Assembly (NCBI RefSeq): GCF_022012415.1
Contig: NZ_JAKLTR010000001.1
Coordinates: 62,001 to 126,000, forward strand
From: Terrimonas ginsenosidimutans
Lineage (GTDB): Bacteria > Bacteroidota > Bacteroidia > Chitinophagales > Chitinophagaceae
DNA length: 64,000 bases
Direction: 5' to 3'
Each line of letters starts with the position of its first letter. Position 1 is the stretch's first letter. Positions 44,656-53,682 of this stretch are shown piece after piece. The position numbers were made by a program, and so were the translations under genes. Below the pieces are notes generated by a model. It saw nothing but the letters and a program-made list of their open reading frames with translations, made no database searches and was not told the origin of the DNA.

Positions 44656-45516
44656 TTATCGCAGATCCGGCGCATTGAACGTATCGCCCTGCCTCATATC
44701 CCCGGTCTCATACCCCTTCTTGAACCAGTACATCCGTTGCGCAGATGTGCCATGCGTAAAAGCATCCGGCACTACCCTGCCGCCCGATTGCTGCTGCAAC
44801 CTATCATCACCGATCGCACTCGCAGCATTCAATGCTTCTTCGATATCGCCCGGTTCCAAAATGGCATTCATCTGTTGCGCATGATGCGCCCAAACACCCG
44901 CCAGGAAATCTGCCTGCAGTTCCATCATCACCGAATACTTATTGAATTCTTTTTCACTTAACTGCTGACGCATCCGGTTCACCTTTGCCGCCGTTCCGTT
45001 GAGGTTCTGGATATGATGCCCCACCTCATGCGCTACCACGTAAGCCATGGGGAAGTCACCGGGAGCATTCAGTTTATGTTGAAGGTCTTCGTAAAAAGAC
45101 AGATCGATATACAGCTTATTGTCGCCCGGGCAATAAAATGGACCGCTCGCCGAACTGGCATAACCGCAAGCGGATTCTACCTGACCGCGGAATAAGACCA
45201 GGACAGGATCCTGGTAGTTTTGTCCCTGCTGCTGGAACAGTTTATTCCACACATCCTCGGTATCTGCCAGTACGACTTTAACGAACTTTGCCCGCTGCTC
45301 ATCCTCCTGTTGTTCTTCCGCGGACATTTGTGCAGGGGCATCACCGCCTCCTAACTGACGTTGCATCTGCGAAGGATCTACCTGCCCTCCGCTCATAAAT
45401 GTATACACCAGGTAAATGAGTACGCCGATCACACCGCCGCCTGCTGCGACCTTGCCGCCCGACATGCCGCGGCGGTCTTCCACGTTACCGCTTTCCCGTC
45501 TTCCTATCCATTTCAT
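44656..45516 (-). CDS. Neutral zinc metallopeptidase, YpfJ family
   Basis: A 286-residue membrane-anchored protein started at MKWIGRRESGNVEDRRG, which is the standard opening of this family. One helix at ~23-42 is followed by a Gln/Glu-rich linker and the peptidase domain. HEVGH (163-167) binds zinc, and ELQADFLAGVWAHH provides the further ligand. Conserved Cys residues (ESACGYASSASGPFYCP) fit the family. The frame upstream of this Met lacks a signal and is not used. The role is assumed proteolytic and the substrate is unknown. Confidence 0.9.
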   Translation of the reverse strand: MKWIGRRESGNVEDRRGMSGGKVAAGGGVIGVLIYLVYTFMSGGQVDPSQMQRQLGGGDAPAQMSAEEQQEDEQRAKFVKVVLADTEDVWNKLFQQQGQNYQDPVLVLFRGQVESACGYASSASGPFYCPGDNKLYIDLSFYEDLQHKLNAPGDFPMAYVVAHEVGHHIQNLNGTAAKVNRMRQQLSEKEFNKYSVMMELQADFLAGVWAHHAQQMNAILEPGDIEEALNAASAIGDDRLQQQSGGRVVPDAFTHGTSAQRMYWFKKGYETGDMRQGDTFNAPDLR

Positions 45517-45804
45517 ATTGCTGAGTTGATTGATTGACCGATTAAAAACTGCGGCATAAATTACCGCTTGTGAATGAAAGCAAATACTTTGCCGCGGTGA
45601 AAAGGATTGGCAAGAGCCCACTTCACGGAACGGCCATCACTTTCGGCCAGGTTGATTACTGGTGTCGCAAACAGTGGTCCGCTATCGGGCTCAGATCTGC
45701 GTTGCCTGCGCCTCACCAATCTTGAAACTATGCCGGGTCAACTTTATGGTAATTGCAACACCTGCGTGATCGCGGGAACCTATGCATCGCTTTCCCTGGG
45801 CTGC

Positions 45805-46971
45805 TCAATTGATCAACCTGAACGCCTCTTCCACCATCTTTTCCGTCGAAGGATGATTTCGCGTTGGACTATATCTGGAAGCGGAAATCCCCAGCTCCTT
45901 CGCCTTCCGGAAATACTCTTTGGCGCGTGCCGGGTTGGTATCTTTATAGATCATTCCGAGCGTAAAGCTTGTACATGCAACAATATTAGGACGCTCTTTC
46001 CAGTCCTGCATATATTTCTCGCAGAACACCGCCAGCTCGCTGAGCTTATTGTATTGCTTGTATACCTCATAAGCATCCGCGTACATATGCAGGCTTTCGC
46101 GGCCCTGGCCGCCAATAAACGCTTTCAGTGCATTTGGGGCACCGGTATTATTGGTTTTGACCATGAACTTCAGCAGAGACAACTGGTTGAAGAATTCAAC
46201 CCGGTGAAGTGTATCTGCCTGCGAATAACGAAACAGGGCATTGGCATTGTCGTTCTGCAACTCATATGCTTCGCCCATGATCCGCGAGGCCTGAGATAAC
46301 AGCCCGCGGTCCTTTGTCATTCCCCATACAGTTTTTCCAGCCTCAATGGCTTTTGCCGGATCCTTTAGCTGCACGTATGCATTGGCCAGTTCTATCCAGC
46401 CTGTTGTCATCTGAGGATTCAGGCTCACTGCCTGCCGCAACTGCTGCGCCGCTTCGGCCGGCTTACCAAGATAGCTGTTCGCATAACCGACCACATAGTA
46501 ATAACCTTCGTCATGACAATCAGCCGGTGTTTTCTGGACAAAATAATCGCGGATCTCCCGCAGGCTTTCCAGCGACATATACCTTTTCTCCTGGTTGATC
46601 ATCCAGCTGTAAAACCTCGCCGAAGAAAAATACATCGCGCAATCTTTAGGGAATTGCTGTATCCCGTAAGCCAGTAATCGCTCAACCGGGAATTCAACCG
46701 ACTCTTTCGCTTCCTGCCCTGACGGATTCACGTCTTTAAACCCCCATTTATCATAGAGATCATTATGTCCTATGCTGTGACTGGTAACCAGCATAACGGC
46801 AAGCGGGATCAGCTCCTGGCCATCGGACTGTACCGTCTGCATCATTTTATACGCGGAGAGATATTGTTCGCGTTTCATCAATGCTTTGATCGAATCGATC
46901 CTTGCTTTGTCTGTCTGTGCGTGACTATACAAGGAGAACAACAGGGAAGAAATGGCCAATATTTTTTTCAT
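45805..46971 (-). CDS. Secreted TPR-repeat protein
   Basis: A 388-residue protein with a signal peptide (MKKILAISSLLFSLYSHAQ). The body consists of TPR-like helix pairs (for example WIELANAYVQLKDPAKAIEAGKTV and TLGMIYKDTNPARAKEYFRKAKELG), so it is likely a scaffold in the periplasm. Residues ~275-388 have a decayed twin at 26943-27260. The ~185 bases between it and the zinc peptidase start hold nothing clear. Confidence 0.8.
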   Translation of the reverse strand: MKKILAISSLLFSLYSHAQTDKARIDSIKALMKREQYLSAYKMMQTVQSDGQELIPLAVMLVTSHSIGHNDLYDKWGFKDVNPSGQEAKESVEFPVERLLAYGIQQFPKDCAMYFSSARFYSWMINQEKRYMSLESLREIRDYFVQKTPADCHDEGYYYVVGYANSYLGKPAEAAQQLRQAVSLNPQMTTGWIELANAYVQLKDPAKAIEAGKTVWGMTKDRGLLSQASRIMGEAYELQNDNANALFRYSQADTLHRVEFFNQLSLLKFMVKTNNTGAPNALKAFIGGQGRESLHMYADAYEVYKQYNKLSELAVFCEKYMQDWKERPNIVACTSFTLGMIYKDTNPARAKEYFRKAKELGISASRYSPTRNHPSTEKMVEEAFRLIN

Positions 46972-47506
46972 GGTAGCGGCTTGAGACTACCAAAATAGTA
47001 CAGGTTTTTTATTCATACAAATGGCAGGAAAAAACAACCTGTCCGTGAGCTGCATCCTGCTGGTCATTCCGGATTTCTACAAAACCTGCACTATTCTTCT
47101 TTTGCGACCTGATCGGAACAAGTTAGTTCACTATGACCGGTTATCCGGCAGAGGAGTAGTATAAAGACCTCTCCCCGAACGCTTTGGTCAACACACCGCA
47201 AAAAATTTCACCCCTGGGTCCCTATTCATTTCTGGCCGGGTCATGACAAATTCCACATCCTTACTGGTCAGCAGCGCTATCCATCTTATAAAACATTGAA
47301 TGCCGACCAGGAAAGTGTAATTGTAATAATGGCAAAGGAAGTGTGCAACTTGCAAGCCGCTTGGCACCTGTCATGCCAGGCATTTTTTTATGCGTAAAAC
47401 TTAACCTCCAGTTTCAGGCTCTTTCTGTCCAGGCAGCTGAGTCAATAAGCTGACTGTAAAAACTCAGACGTTCATGATGCAATGCAGCTATCACACGTTT
47501 CGTTAA
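46972..47506. other. Gene-free stretch with a T-tailed hairpin
   Basis: About 535 bases without a convincing gene. TGGCA (47362-47366) and TGCCA (47374-47378) can form a short stem followed by a seven-T run at 47383-47389, which looks like a plus-strand terminator although no plus-strand gene is seen before it. A small RNA ending here is possible but not supported by anything else. Confidence 0.3.
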
Positions 47507-47860
47507 CTACTGTTTTATCTCTACGACAAACGCTTTCAATTCCGCCATCTTCCCATGCTCAAACCGCCAGACATCGCAATACGAATAATGGGTTGCCTTA
47601 CCCGTCTTATCTTTTAGTGTTATCTCACCAACGGCCGTGAGCAGATCGCCTTCACTGATCAGGTGATCTACCGTTACGATGGGAGGCTCAAGATAGGTGG
47701 CTGCCATATACTCCCTCACGGCTTGCTTTCCCTCGAGAACCTGATCACCGAGAAAGTTCCATAGCGTATTATCGGTACAGAGAGCCAGGAAGCCTTCATG
47801 ATCACCGTTTGCAATAGCCGCATTACCCTTTAACAAGAGCTCTTTATTACTTGTAGACAT
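47507..47860 (-). CDS. NTF2-like / SnoaL-type protein
   Basis: A 117-residue cytoplasmic protein started at MSTSNKELLLKGN. It has the NTF2-like fold pattern: helix pair, then FLALCTDNTLWNFLGDQVLEGKQAVREYMAA and strands with VWRFEHGKMAELKAFV. Members include ketosteroid isomerase-like enzymes and many binding proteins, and the reaction cannot be told. The longer frame from 47926 adds 22 residues without support. It stands alone. Confidence 0.8.
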   Translation of the reverse strand: MSTSNKELLLKGNAAIANGDHEGFLALCTDNTLWNFLGDQVLEGKQAVREYMAATYLEPPIVTVDHLISEGDLLTAVGEITLKDKTGKATHYSYCDVWRFEHGKMAELKAFVVEIKQ

Positions 47861-48206
47861 AAACAGGACTGCATCAATTAAAAAATTGCTTTTCAATAAA
47901 GCATTATCAACACATTGATCCAACAATTAAAATGCCATTTAGTTAATGTATGCACGGGGAATATTGAACAGGCAGTTCGGGTAGCCTCTTTTTATCCAAT
48001 GTCGTCTAGTTAAGGATTTTCCCGAAAGTTCATTCAATGGCCGTTGGCCGAAAATACATATACCTGCGAGTGTCAATACCCTATACTAATTAGCAGCAAC
48101 AGCTTCCATCCAATACGGCACTCGGCCTCGGCCATCAGTCATCGGCCATCGAGCCAGTGTAGGACGATCTCTTAACTAAACGACAGTGCTTTTTTATCTC
48201 TGGTTT
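47861..48206. other. Intergenic region with GGCCATCG-type repeats
   Basis: No gene is seen. At 48117-48155 several degenerate GGCC(A/T)CGG/GGCCATC units follow each other, about 50 bases after the stop codon of the HlyD-like gene on the minus strand. They resemble but are not identical to the CATTCGCG clusters at 4.9-8.2 kb. Confidence 0.4.
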
Positions 48207-49496
48207 TCATCTCTCCCCAATCTTCCTCAACTGATCAAAGAACAGTTCAATCAGCCTTCTTTCATCCGTGACGATATCTGCCTGCGCAGATAAACTATTG
48301 TTGAAAAAAATCTCCTTCCCGTAGTTGGTGTGCAATCCGTTGGGCAGCGACGCTTTCAGGGCAAAACTATCTGTACGATTTGGGATCAATGAAACATAGT
48401 TAATGGTAGCAGTAAGCAAGCCAAACTCTTCGCTGGGAAATCCATCTATCTTAACGATCACCTGCTGCCCCTTTTTGATCTTGCCAAAACCGCGCTGGCC
48501 CGCCACCAGTTCAAGGTAATAGCCCGATGTACCCGGTTGAATATAGAAGAGCGGATCTCCATTGGAGATCAGTTGATTTTCTGCCAGCGAAGCGGCGAAG
48601 AGCACACGTCCGCTGTCTGGAGCAACCAATACATATTGCTGGATCCATTTTTCCGTTTCGCTTTTCAGCTGCAGCAGACTTGAACGGTATTGCTGCTGCT
48701 GATCGGTTACCTGCTTCTGCAGATCCAGCAATTCTTTATACTTCGCGTGACCACTCATCGCGTTATTCGTGATCAATGCTTCCACCTGTTCAAGGTTCTG
48801 GTCCTTGCCCAGCAACCTGCTTTTATATTGATTCAGCTCTAATGGCGCGATCACTTTTTCCTTCGCCAGTTGCACATAAGCATCGTATTCCTGCTCCTGC
48901 AGGGAACGGTCCTCCTTTTGCAATTGCTGCTGCTGCTGTGAATGGGATCGGAGGTTCGCGAGATATTGCAGATCCTGTTGCAATGCTTTTTGCTTCTTGA
49001 CAAAATATCCCGATGCCATGGTTTGCCTCGTTGCAAACAGCTGGTCCTGGAATTGCTGGTAACCCGACTGCAATTCTCCGAGACCGGAGAAAAATGGAAG
49101 TTGTTCCGTCATCGCAAGTGTCAGTTCTCCCTCACCGAGCTCTTGCGTTGTTTTATTCAGCCAGTGGAACAGGGCCATTACCTGGTGATAGTCTGCCGTA
49201 CTCTCAATATAAGCCAGGTGCTGCCCACCCTTTGCGATATCATTATCCTGCACAAGCAACTTCGCCAGCTTTCCCTGCGCCCGCGCGATGACCTGCTTGG
49301 GCGGGTTAGTCGCCACGAGCCTTGCGGAGGAGCGGATAATATCCGGGTAACGGATCAGCCACGTGACCATTAGTACAGCCAGTGCCACCAGCAGGAAAAA
49401 TACATTTCCTTTCCGCACGATCCAGTGTGGACGATAGGAGATCAGCTCCTCCACTTCATCCGTTAACGGCTCTGATTGATTGTTAAAAGACGGCAT
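48207..49496 (-). CDS. HlyD-type membrane fusion protein of a peptide exporter
   Basis: A 429-residue periplasmic adaptor. It has one N-terminal membrane helix (~33-55, NVFFLLVALAVLMVTWLI), a barrel-sandwich hybrid start (ARLVATNPPKQVIARAQGKLAKLLVQDND), a long Gln-rich coiled coil (~100-290) and a C-terminal part (VLVAPDSGRVLFAASLAENQLI). It joins an inner-membrane ABC exporter to an outer-membrane channel. It is encoded 178 bases after the C39-peptidase ABC exporter, which is its likely partner. No TolC-like gene is seen in the window. Confidence 0.88.
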   Translation of the reverse strand: MPSFNNQSEPLTDEVEELISYRPHWIVRKGNVFFLLVALAVLMVTWLIRYPDIIRSSARLVATNPPKQVIARAQGKLAKLLVQDNDIAKGGQHLAYIESTADYHQVMALFHWLNKTTQELGEGELTLAMTEQLPFFSGLGELQSGYQQFQDQLFATRQTMASGYFVKKQKALQQDLQYLANLRSHSQQQQQLQKEDRSLQEQEYDAYVQLAKEKVIAPLELNQYKSRLLGKDQNLEQVEALITNNAMSGHAKYKELLDLQKQVTDQQQQYRSSLLQLKSETEKWIQQYVLVAPDSGRVLFAASLAENQLISNGDPLFYIQPGTSGYYLELVAGQRGFGKIKKGQQVIVKIDGFPSEEFGLLTATINYVSLIPNRTDSFALKASLPNGLHTNYGKEIFFNNSLSAQADIVTDERRLIELFFDQLRKIGER

Positions 49497-49650
49497 AGAA
49501 ATAAAATTTACTTAATGATTCGCTTATGATCGTTCGATATTTTTTCGCATCCAAAACATCCTCCTGCACTATAACAGAAAAGAGGCTGTTAAATGGCCAA
49601 TGAGAGGTTACACAATTTGTCGCTATCAGCATCAAACTATAGTTCATCTT

Positions 49651-49674
49651 CAGCCATCGGTCATTCGCTATCAC
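49651..49674. repeat. Short repeat next to the exporter stop codon
   Basis: GCCATCGGTCATTCGC-type units lie right after the stop codon (49675-49677) of the ABC exporter on the minus strand, combining elements of both repeat types in this window. Confidence 0.4.
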
Positions 49675-52047
49675 TTACTCTCCCAGTTCAAGTTGATTTT
49701 TTACAAGCTGATAGTAGGCGGATCTCAGGTTTGTCAATTCCTGGTGCGTACCACACTCTGCGATCACCCCTTTATCCAGCACGATGATCTGATCCGCATG
49801 TTTCACCGTGCTTAAACGATGCGCCACCACTACCACAGTGCGGCCTTTAAAGAACGCCTGCAGGTTTTTGACGATGAGCGTTTCATTGTTCGCATCAAGA
49901 CTATTGGTGGCTTCATCAAAGAAAATAAAATCAGGATCACGATAGACTGCTCGCGCAATGAGTATCCGTTGTTTCTGCCCCATACTGATACCCGTTCCCT
50001 CCTGGCCGATCTTTGTCTGATAACCCAGCGGCAGGGATTCAATAAACTCCTGGAGGTTTGCCATCATAGTGGCATGCTGTAAACGTTCCATATCGATCCG
50101 CTCCTGACCGACTGCAATATTCTTCGCGATCGTATCAGAGAAAATATAACTTTCCTGCATCACGACCCCACAATGAGAACGCCACTGCTTATGACTGATG
50201 TGACTAAGCGGTGTTTCACCCAGGCGGATCTCCCCCTTCTGTGGCTGATAAAATTTCAGCAACAGCTTAAGCAGAGTCGTCTTTCCACTTCCGCTCGTCC
50301 CGACAATAGCCGTGGTCTTTCCCCGCGGAATAGATAAGTTAATATCATGCAATACCGGCGTATTGCCGGCACCGGGATAAGTGAACGACAGGTTCCAGAA
50401 ATGAATGGCCACTTCCACCTGGGCCTTTGGCAGGGGGAAGCCATCAGAAGCTTCGCTGGCGGAAAGTGCCGCGTCTGCAACAGGCAAGCCAAAAGAAGCT
50501 CCGGACGGCGCGGCAAAACCTTTCACGGCAGAAGCATCATACAAACCGGTATCACTCGTTCCACCGATCAACTGACGGGTGAAGGATGCAGGCAGTTCTT
50601 TCTGTAAATGGATCTCGCGCGGCTCTTCGTCCGGCATTGCATGCACTTCGTTCAACCGGTCAAGGCTGATCCGCGCATTCTGCCAGCTCTGCACAAAGCC
50701 GATCATTTGCTCGACGGGGCTGTTCAATTGCCCGATGATATATTGAATTGCAAGCATGGCCCCAAGTGTCATCTCGCCATCAATAACGGCTTTCGCGGAG
50801 AAGAAAGTGATCAGGATATTTTTCCCTTCGTTGATAAAGAACGCACCTGCCTGCTGCCATTGATTCAGTGAAAGCCCTTTCATATTGAGCCGGAAGATCT
50901 TCGCCTGCAGCCGTTCCCATTTCCATCGCATCGGGCGCTCCGCCCCGTTTAATTTGATCTCCTGCATTCCCTGCACCAATTGGATCGTCGCACTCTGCTC
51001 TTTGGCCGTTACATCAAACCGCTTATAATCCAGCGCCTTTCTTTTCTTCAAAAACAGGATCACCCACACGGCATACAATATACTCGCGCTTGCAAACACA
51101 AAGAAAACTCCCGTATTGAATATGGCCAGCACAATGGAAAATACAACCAGGTTCACCAGCGAGAACAATACGCTAAGGGAAGATCCTGTAAGAAAGCTTT
51201 CGATCCGCTGGTGATCATTCATGCGTTGCAGAATATCACCGGTGTGTTTGCTGTCAAAATATGACATCGGAAGCTTCATCAGCTTCACCAGGAAATCCGT
51301 CAGGATAGAGATGTTGATCCGGGTACTGATATGCAGCAGGATCCAGCCCCGCACAAATTCAATGACCATCCTTCCGGCAAATAAAGCAAGCTGCGCAAGC
51401 AGCACGATGTATACGAAATGTATATTCGCTGTATTCACACCCGTGTCAACAATACTCTGCGTGAGGAACGGCAGAAAGAGTTGTAACAGGCTACCCACTC
51501 CCAATCCAACGAATAGTTGAAAGACGAGTTTCTTATATGGAAGGATATAGCCGAGAATATTTTTGAACTTCAGTGTACCGGTTGCCGGACTTTCATCTTC
51601 CGAATCGGCGGCCTCATAAAACAATGGAGATGGTTCCAGCAGCAGGGCAATACCTTCCGGCTCATCTTTAACAGGATCACTGATCCAGCTGGCACAAAAT
51701 TCTTCGGCCGTATAATGCAGCAGACCTTTTGCCGGATCAGCAATATAAAGCCGGGTCCCTTTCACTTTGTACAGAACAACAAAATGGTTTTGATTCCAGT
51801 GTAAGATCGCGGGCAGTTTCGCATCTTTGACGAGAGACTGGTAGGTCAGTTTATACGAATGCGTGCGAAACCCCACCGCCTCTGCGGCTTCACCAATTCC
51901 CAGCAGATTCACTCCTTCTTTACCGATCTGCGACAGATCGCGCAAGTGTTGAAGGGAAATACTCCGCTTGTAAAACTTTGCCACCATGCGCAGGCAGGTG
52001 GGACCACAATCCATGGTATCGGGTTGTTTATAGAAAGGAAAACTCAT
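49675..52047 (-). CDS. C39-peptidase-containing ABC peptide exporter
   Basis: A 790-residue exporter. Residues 1-145 are a C39 peptidase: Cys14 (MDCGPTCL), His88 (NQNHFVVLY) and Asp104 (YIADPAKG). Such domains cut double-glycine leaders. A six-helix ABC transmembrane domain follows (~165-450). The ATPase half has Walker A GTSGSGKTT (~582), signature ISMGQKQRI and Walker B IFFDEATNSLD. An Ala/Ser/Gly-rich linker of ~55 residues (~500-550) between the two halves is unusual. The nearby double-glycine peptide (55190-55432) is the likely cargo and the HlyD protein is its partner. Confidence 0.92.
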   Translation of the reverse strand: MSFPFYKQPDTMDCGPTCLRMVAKFYKRSISLQHLRDLSQIGKEGVNLLGIGEAAEAVGFRTHSYKLTYQSLVKDAKLPAILHWNQNHFVVLYKVKGTRLYIADPAKGLLHYTAEEFCASWISDPVKDEPEGIALLLEPSPLFYEAADSEDESPATGTLKFKNILGYILPYKKLVFQLFVGLGVGSLLQLFLPFLTQSIVDTGVNTANIHFVYIVLLAQLALFAGRMVIEFVRGWILLHISTRINISILTDFLVKLMKLPMSYFDSKHTGDILQRMNDHQRIESFLTGSSLSVLFSLVNLVVFSIVLAIFNTGVFFVFASASILYAVWVILFLKKRKALDYKRFDVTAKEQSATIQLVQGMQEIKLNGAERPMRWKWERLQAKIFRLNMKGLSLNQWQQAGAFFINEGKNILITFFSAKAVIDGEMTLGAMLAIQYIIGQLNSPVEQMIGFVQSWQNARISLDRLNEVHAMPDEEPREIHLQKELPASFTRQLIGGTSDTGLYDASAVKGFAAPSGASFGLPVADAALSASEASDGFPLPKAQVEVAIHFWNLSFTYPGAGNTPVLHDINLSIPRGKTTAIVGTSGSGKTTLLKLLLKFYQPQKGEIRLGETPLSHISHKQWRSHCGVVMQESYIFSDTIAKNIAVGQERIDMERLQHATMMANLQEFIESLPLGYQTKIGQEGTGISMGQKQRILIARAVYRDPDFIFFDEATNSLDANNETLIVKNLQAFFKGRTVVVVAHRLSTVKHADQIIVLDKGVIAECGTHQELTNLRSAYYQLVKNQLELGE

Positions 52048-52443
52048 GGTATGTTCAATTTATAGAGTCAGCCAATTGTAACATGAATGAAAGGATATCG
52101 CTCACTGATCACTTGCTATCACCTTGTAGCAACAGAGCATTTATACAACAGAGAAAGTTCATACAACATGTCAGACATCAGCAAATGCAATCAGTAGTAT
52201 TCGTAAATGAAAAGTAAATGAATGAATAGAAAGCTCCAATTCTATTTTCTGAAAATTTACATGGAAGGATCATGTGTAGGTACTTTCACTTAGATAAAAA
52301 TGGATGATAAAAAACGGTCAATACGGTTTGGGCATTTAAGCTTTCGCGAATAATAAGAGTTAGCACCTAAATAAAAGAGAAGCCGGCTGAATAGAAAATC
52401 AAAAAGGTGGCTTATTTTACAAGCTGGCCATATCAAGGCATTC
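52048..52443. other. Divergent intergenic region
   Basis: About 395 bases between the ABC exporter (minus) and a TlpA-like gene (plus). It is AT-rich and should carry both promoters. I found no clear -33/-7 pair, hairpin or small gene in it. Confidence 0.35.
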
Positions 52444-53604
52444 ATGATAAAAACCGTTTCTCTTTTAATACTCTTATGCATCTGCCTGTTAACATCAGGA
52501 CAGCAACCTTTCGTGCTCGAGGTCAATTTCGAACGCGCAAAAACCGTTGATACGGTAGTACTGAAAATTAAAACGCCCGGATTTGTCGAGGTGCTGACTG
52601 CAGTAAAAAAAGATAAAAGCATCTCTATTGAGGGATTACTCAAAGATCCCTATGGAATTGGGCTCCTGACGACAGACGGAGGCAACGACTCACTTTTTGG
52701 CGAATTTATTGAGCTGCGACCTGGACAAAATGTCATTAGACTATTCAATGATCCTATTCAACAGGATCTCAGGATCGACACAAGTGCATGGTCGCCGTCC
52801 ATGAAAGCTTTCAATAGTTATCAAAGAGCAATTGAACCAGCCACAGACTCGCTCACGAAGAACTGGAAGCAGTTAACACTTCTGAAAATAAAACATTCAC
52901 CTGATAGCCTGCGCCAATTACAGGATTCCATTATTCTTGCCTGGCGTCGAAAACTGCTCGAAGCGAAAACTTTATTTTTCCGCCAGCATACCGACCAATA
53001 CTCCGCCTTACACTTATTTGATCTTCATCTGTTGGCCGACAACTACGCCAGAAAAAAATTGGGTATCGATAGCCTTCACCGTATTTTCCTTCAGTTCTCT
53101 CCGTCATTGCGACAAACAGAATTAGGAAATTATATACTACTGGAACTTCAGCAACTGCTTGCTGTTGGACTTGAAAATCGTGCGCCTGATTTCAAGATCA
53201 CAACTTCAGACGGAACACCTTTCCAGCTTTCAGAAGCCAAAGGATCAGTAGTACTGCTTTGCTTTTGGGACGCTAATTGCCGCTCCTGCATCGCAAGCTT
53301 TCCGATATTGAAGAATATTGCGAAGCAATATGGACGGGAGGAGCTTCGTATGATCTCCGTGTCTATTGATGCCCGGGAAAATACCTGGCAAAAAGCGCTG
53401 CAGCAGTACCAGTTGACCTGGCCCCAGGCGCTCGATTTCGCAAAATTCCGGATGAAAACCGGAACCTCCGATCAATCGCTCCGCCAGTTATACGGGGTTG
53501 AATACATTCCACAATATTTTCTGATCAGCAAAAAAGGAATGATCGTTTATCACAGCGAACTTAGTCAGGATGATGAAACGTACAGCATCTTGCAGGCTTC
53601 TTAA
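52444..53604 (+). CDS. TlpA-like thioredoxin-fold protein
   Basis: A 386-residue secreted protein with a signal peptide (LLILLCICLLTSGQQ). The N-terminal ~240 residues match the helical/DUF4369-type region of Bacteroidota TlpA-like proteins. The C-terminal domain has CFWDANCRSCIASFP (active CRSC, ~residue 280) and a cis-Pro loop (VEYIPQYFLI). It is the only plus-strand gene in the peptide-export cluster. A role in disulfide exchange on the exported cysteine-rich peptide or its machinery is inferred from position. Confidence 0.8.
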   Translation: MIKTVSLLILLCICLLTSGQQPFVLEVNFERAKTVDTVVLKIKTPGFVEVLTAVKKDKSISIEGLLKDPYGIGLLTTDGGNDSLFGEFIELRPGQNVIRLFNDPIQQDLRIDTSAWSPSMKAFNSYQRAIEPATDSLTKNWKQLTLLKIKHSPDSLRQLQDSIILAWRRKLLEAKTLFFRQHTDQYSALHLFDLHLLADNYARKKLGIDSLHRIFLQFSPSLRQTELGNYILLELQQLLAVGLENRAPDFKITTSDGTPFQLSEAKGSVVLLCFWDANCRSCIASFPILKNIAKQYGREELRMISVSIDARENTWQKALQQYQLTWPQALDFAKFRMKTGTSDQSLRQLYGVEYIPQYFLISKKGMIVYHSELSQDDETYSILQAS

Positions 53605-53682
53605 AAAAAGAACTCGCGAAAGATTGAATTTGATGCGCCGAATAAAGCTTCCTTGACGCGGCAATACTGACAGGCAGTATCA

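Noticed and set aside
47329-47397. 22-codon frame before the T-run hairpin
   Set aside because: Too short, no ribosome-binding site or motif, and the hairpin lies inside the frame.
49483-49674. 63-codon minus-strand frame between the HlyD and exporter genes
   Set aside because: No leader or family pattern, overlaps the HlyD start, and composition is like the surrounding non-coding bases.
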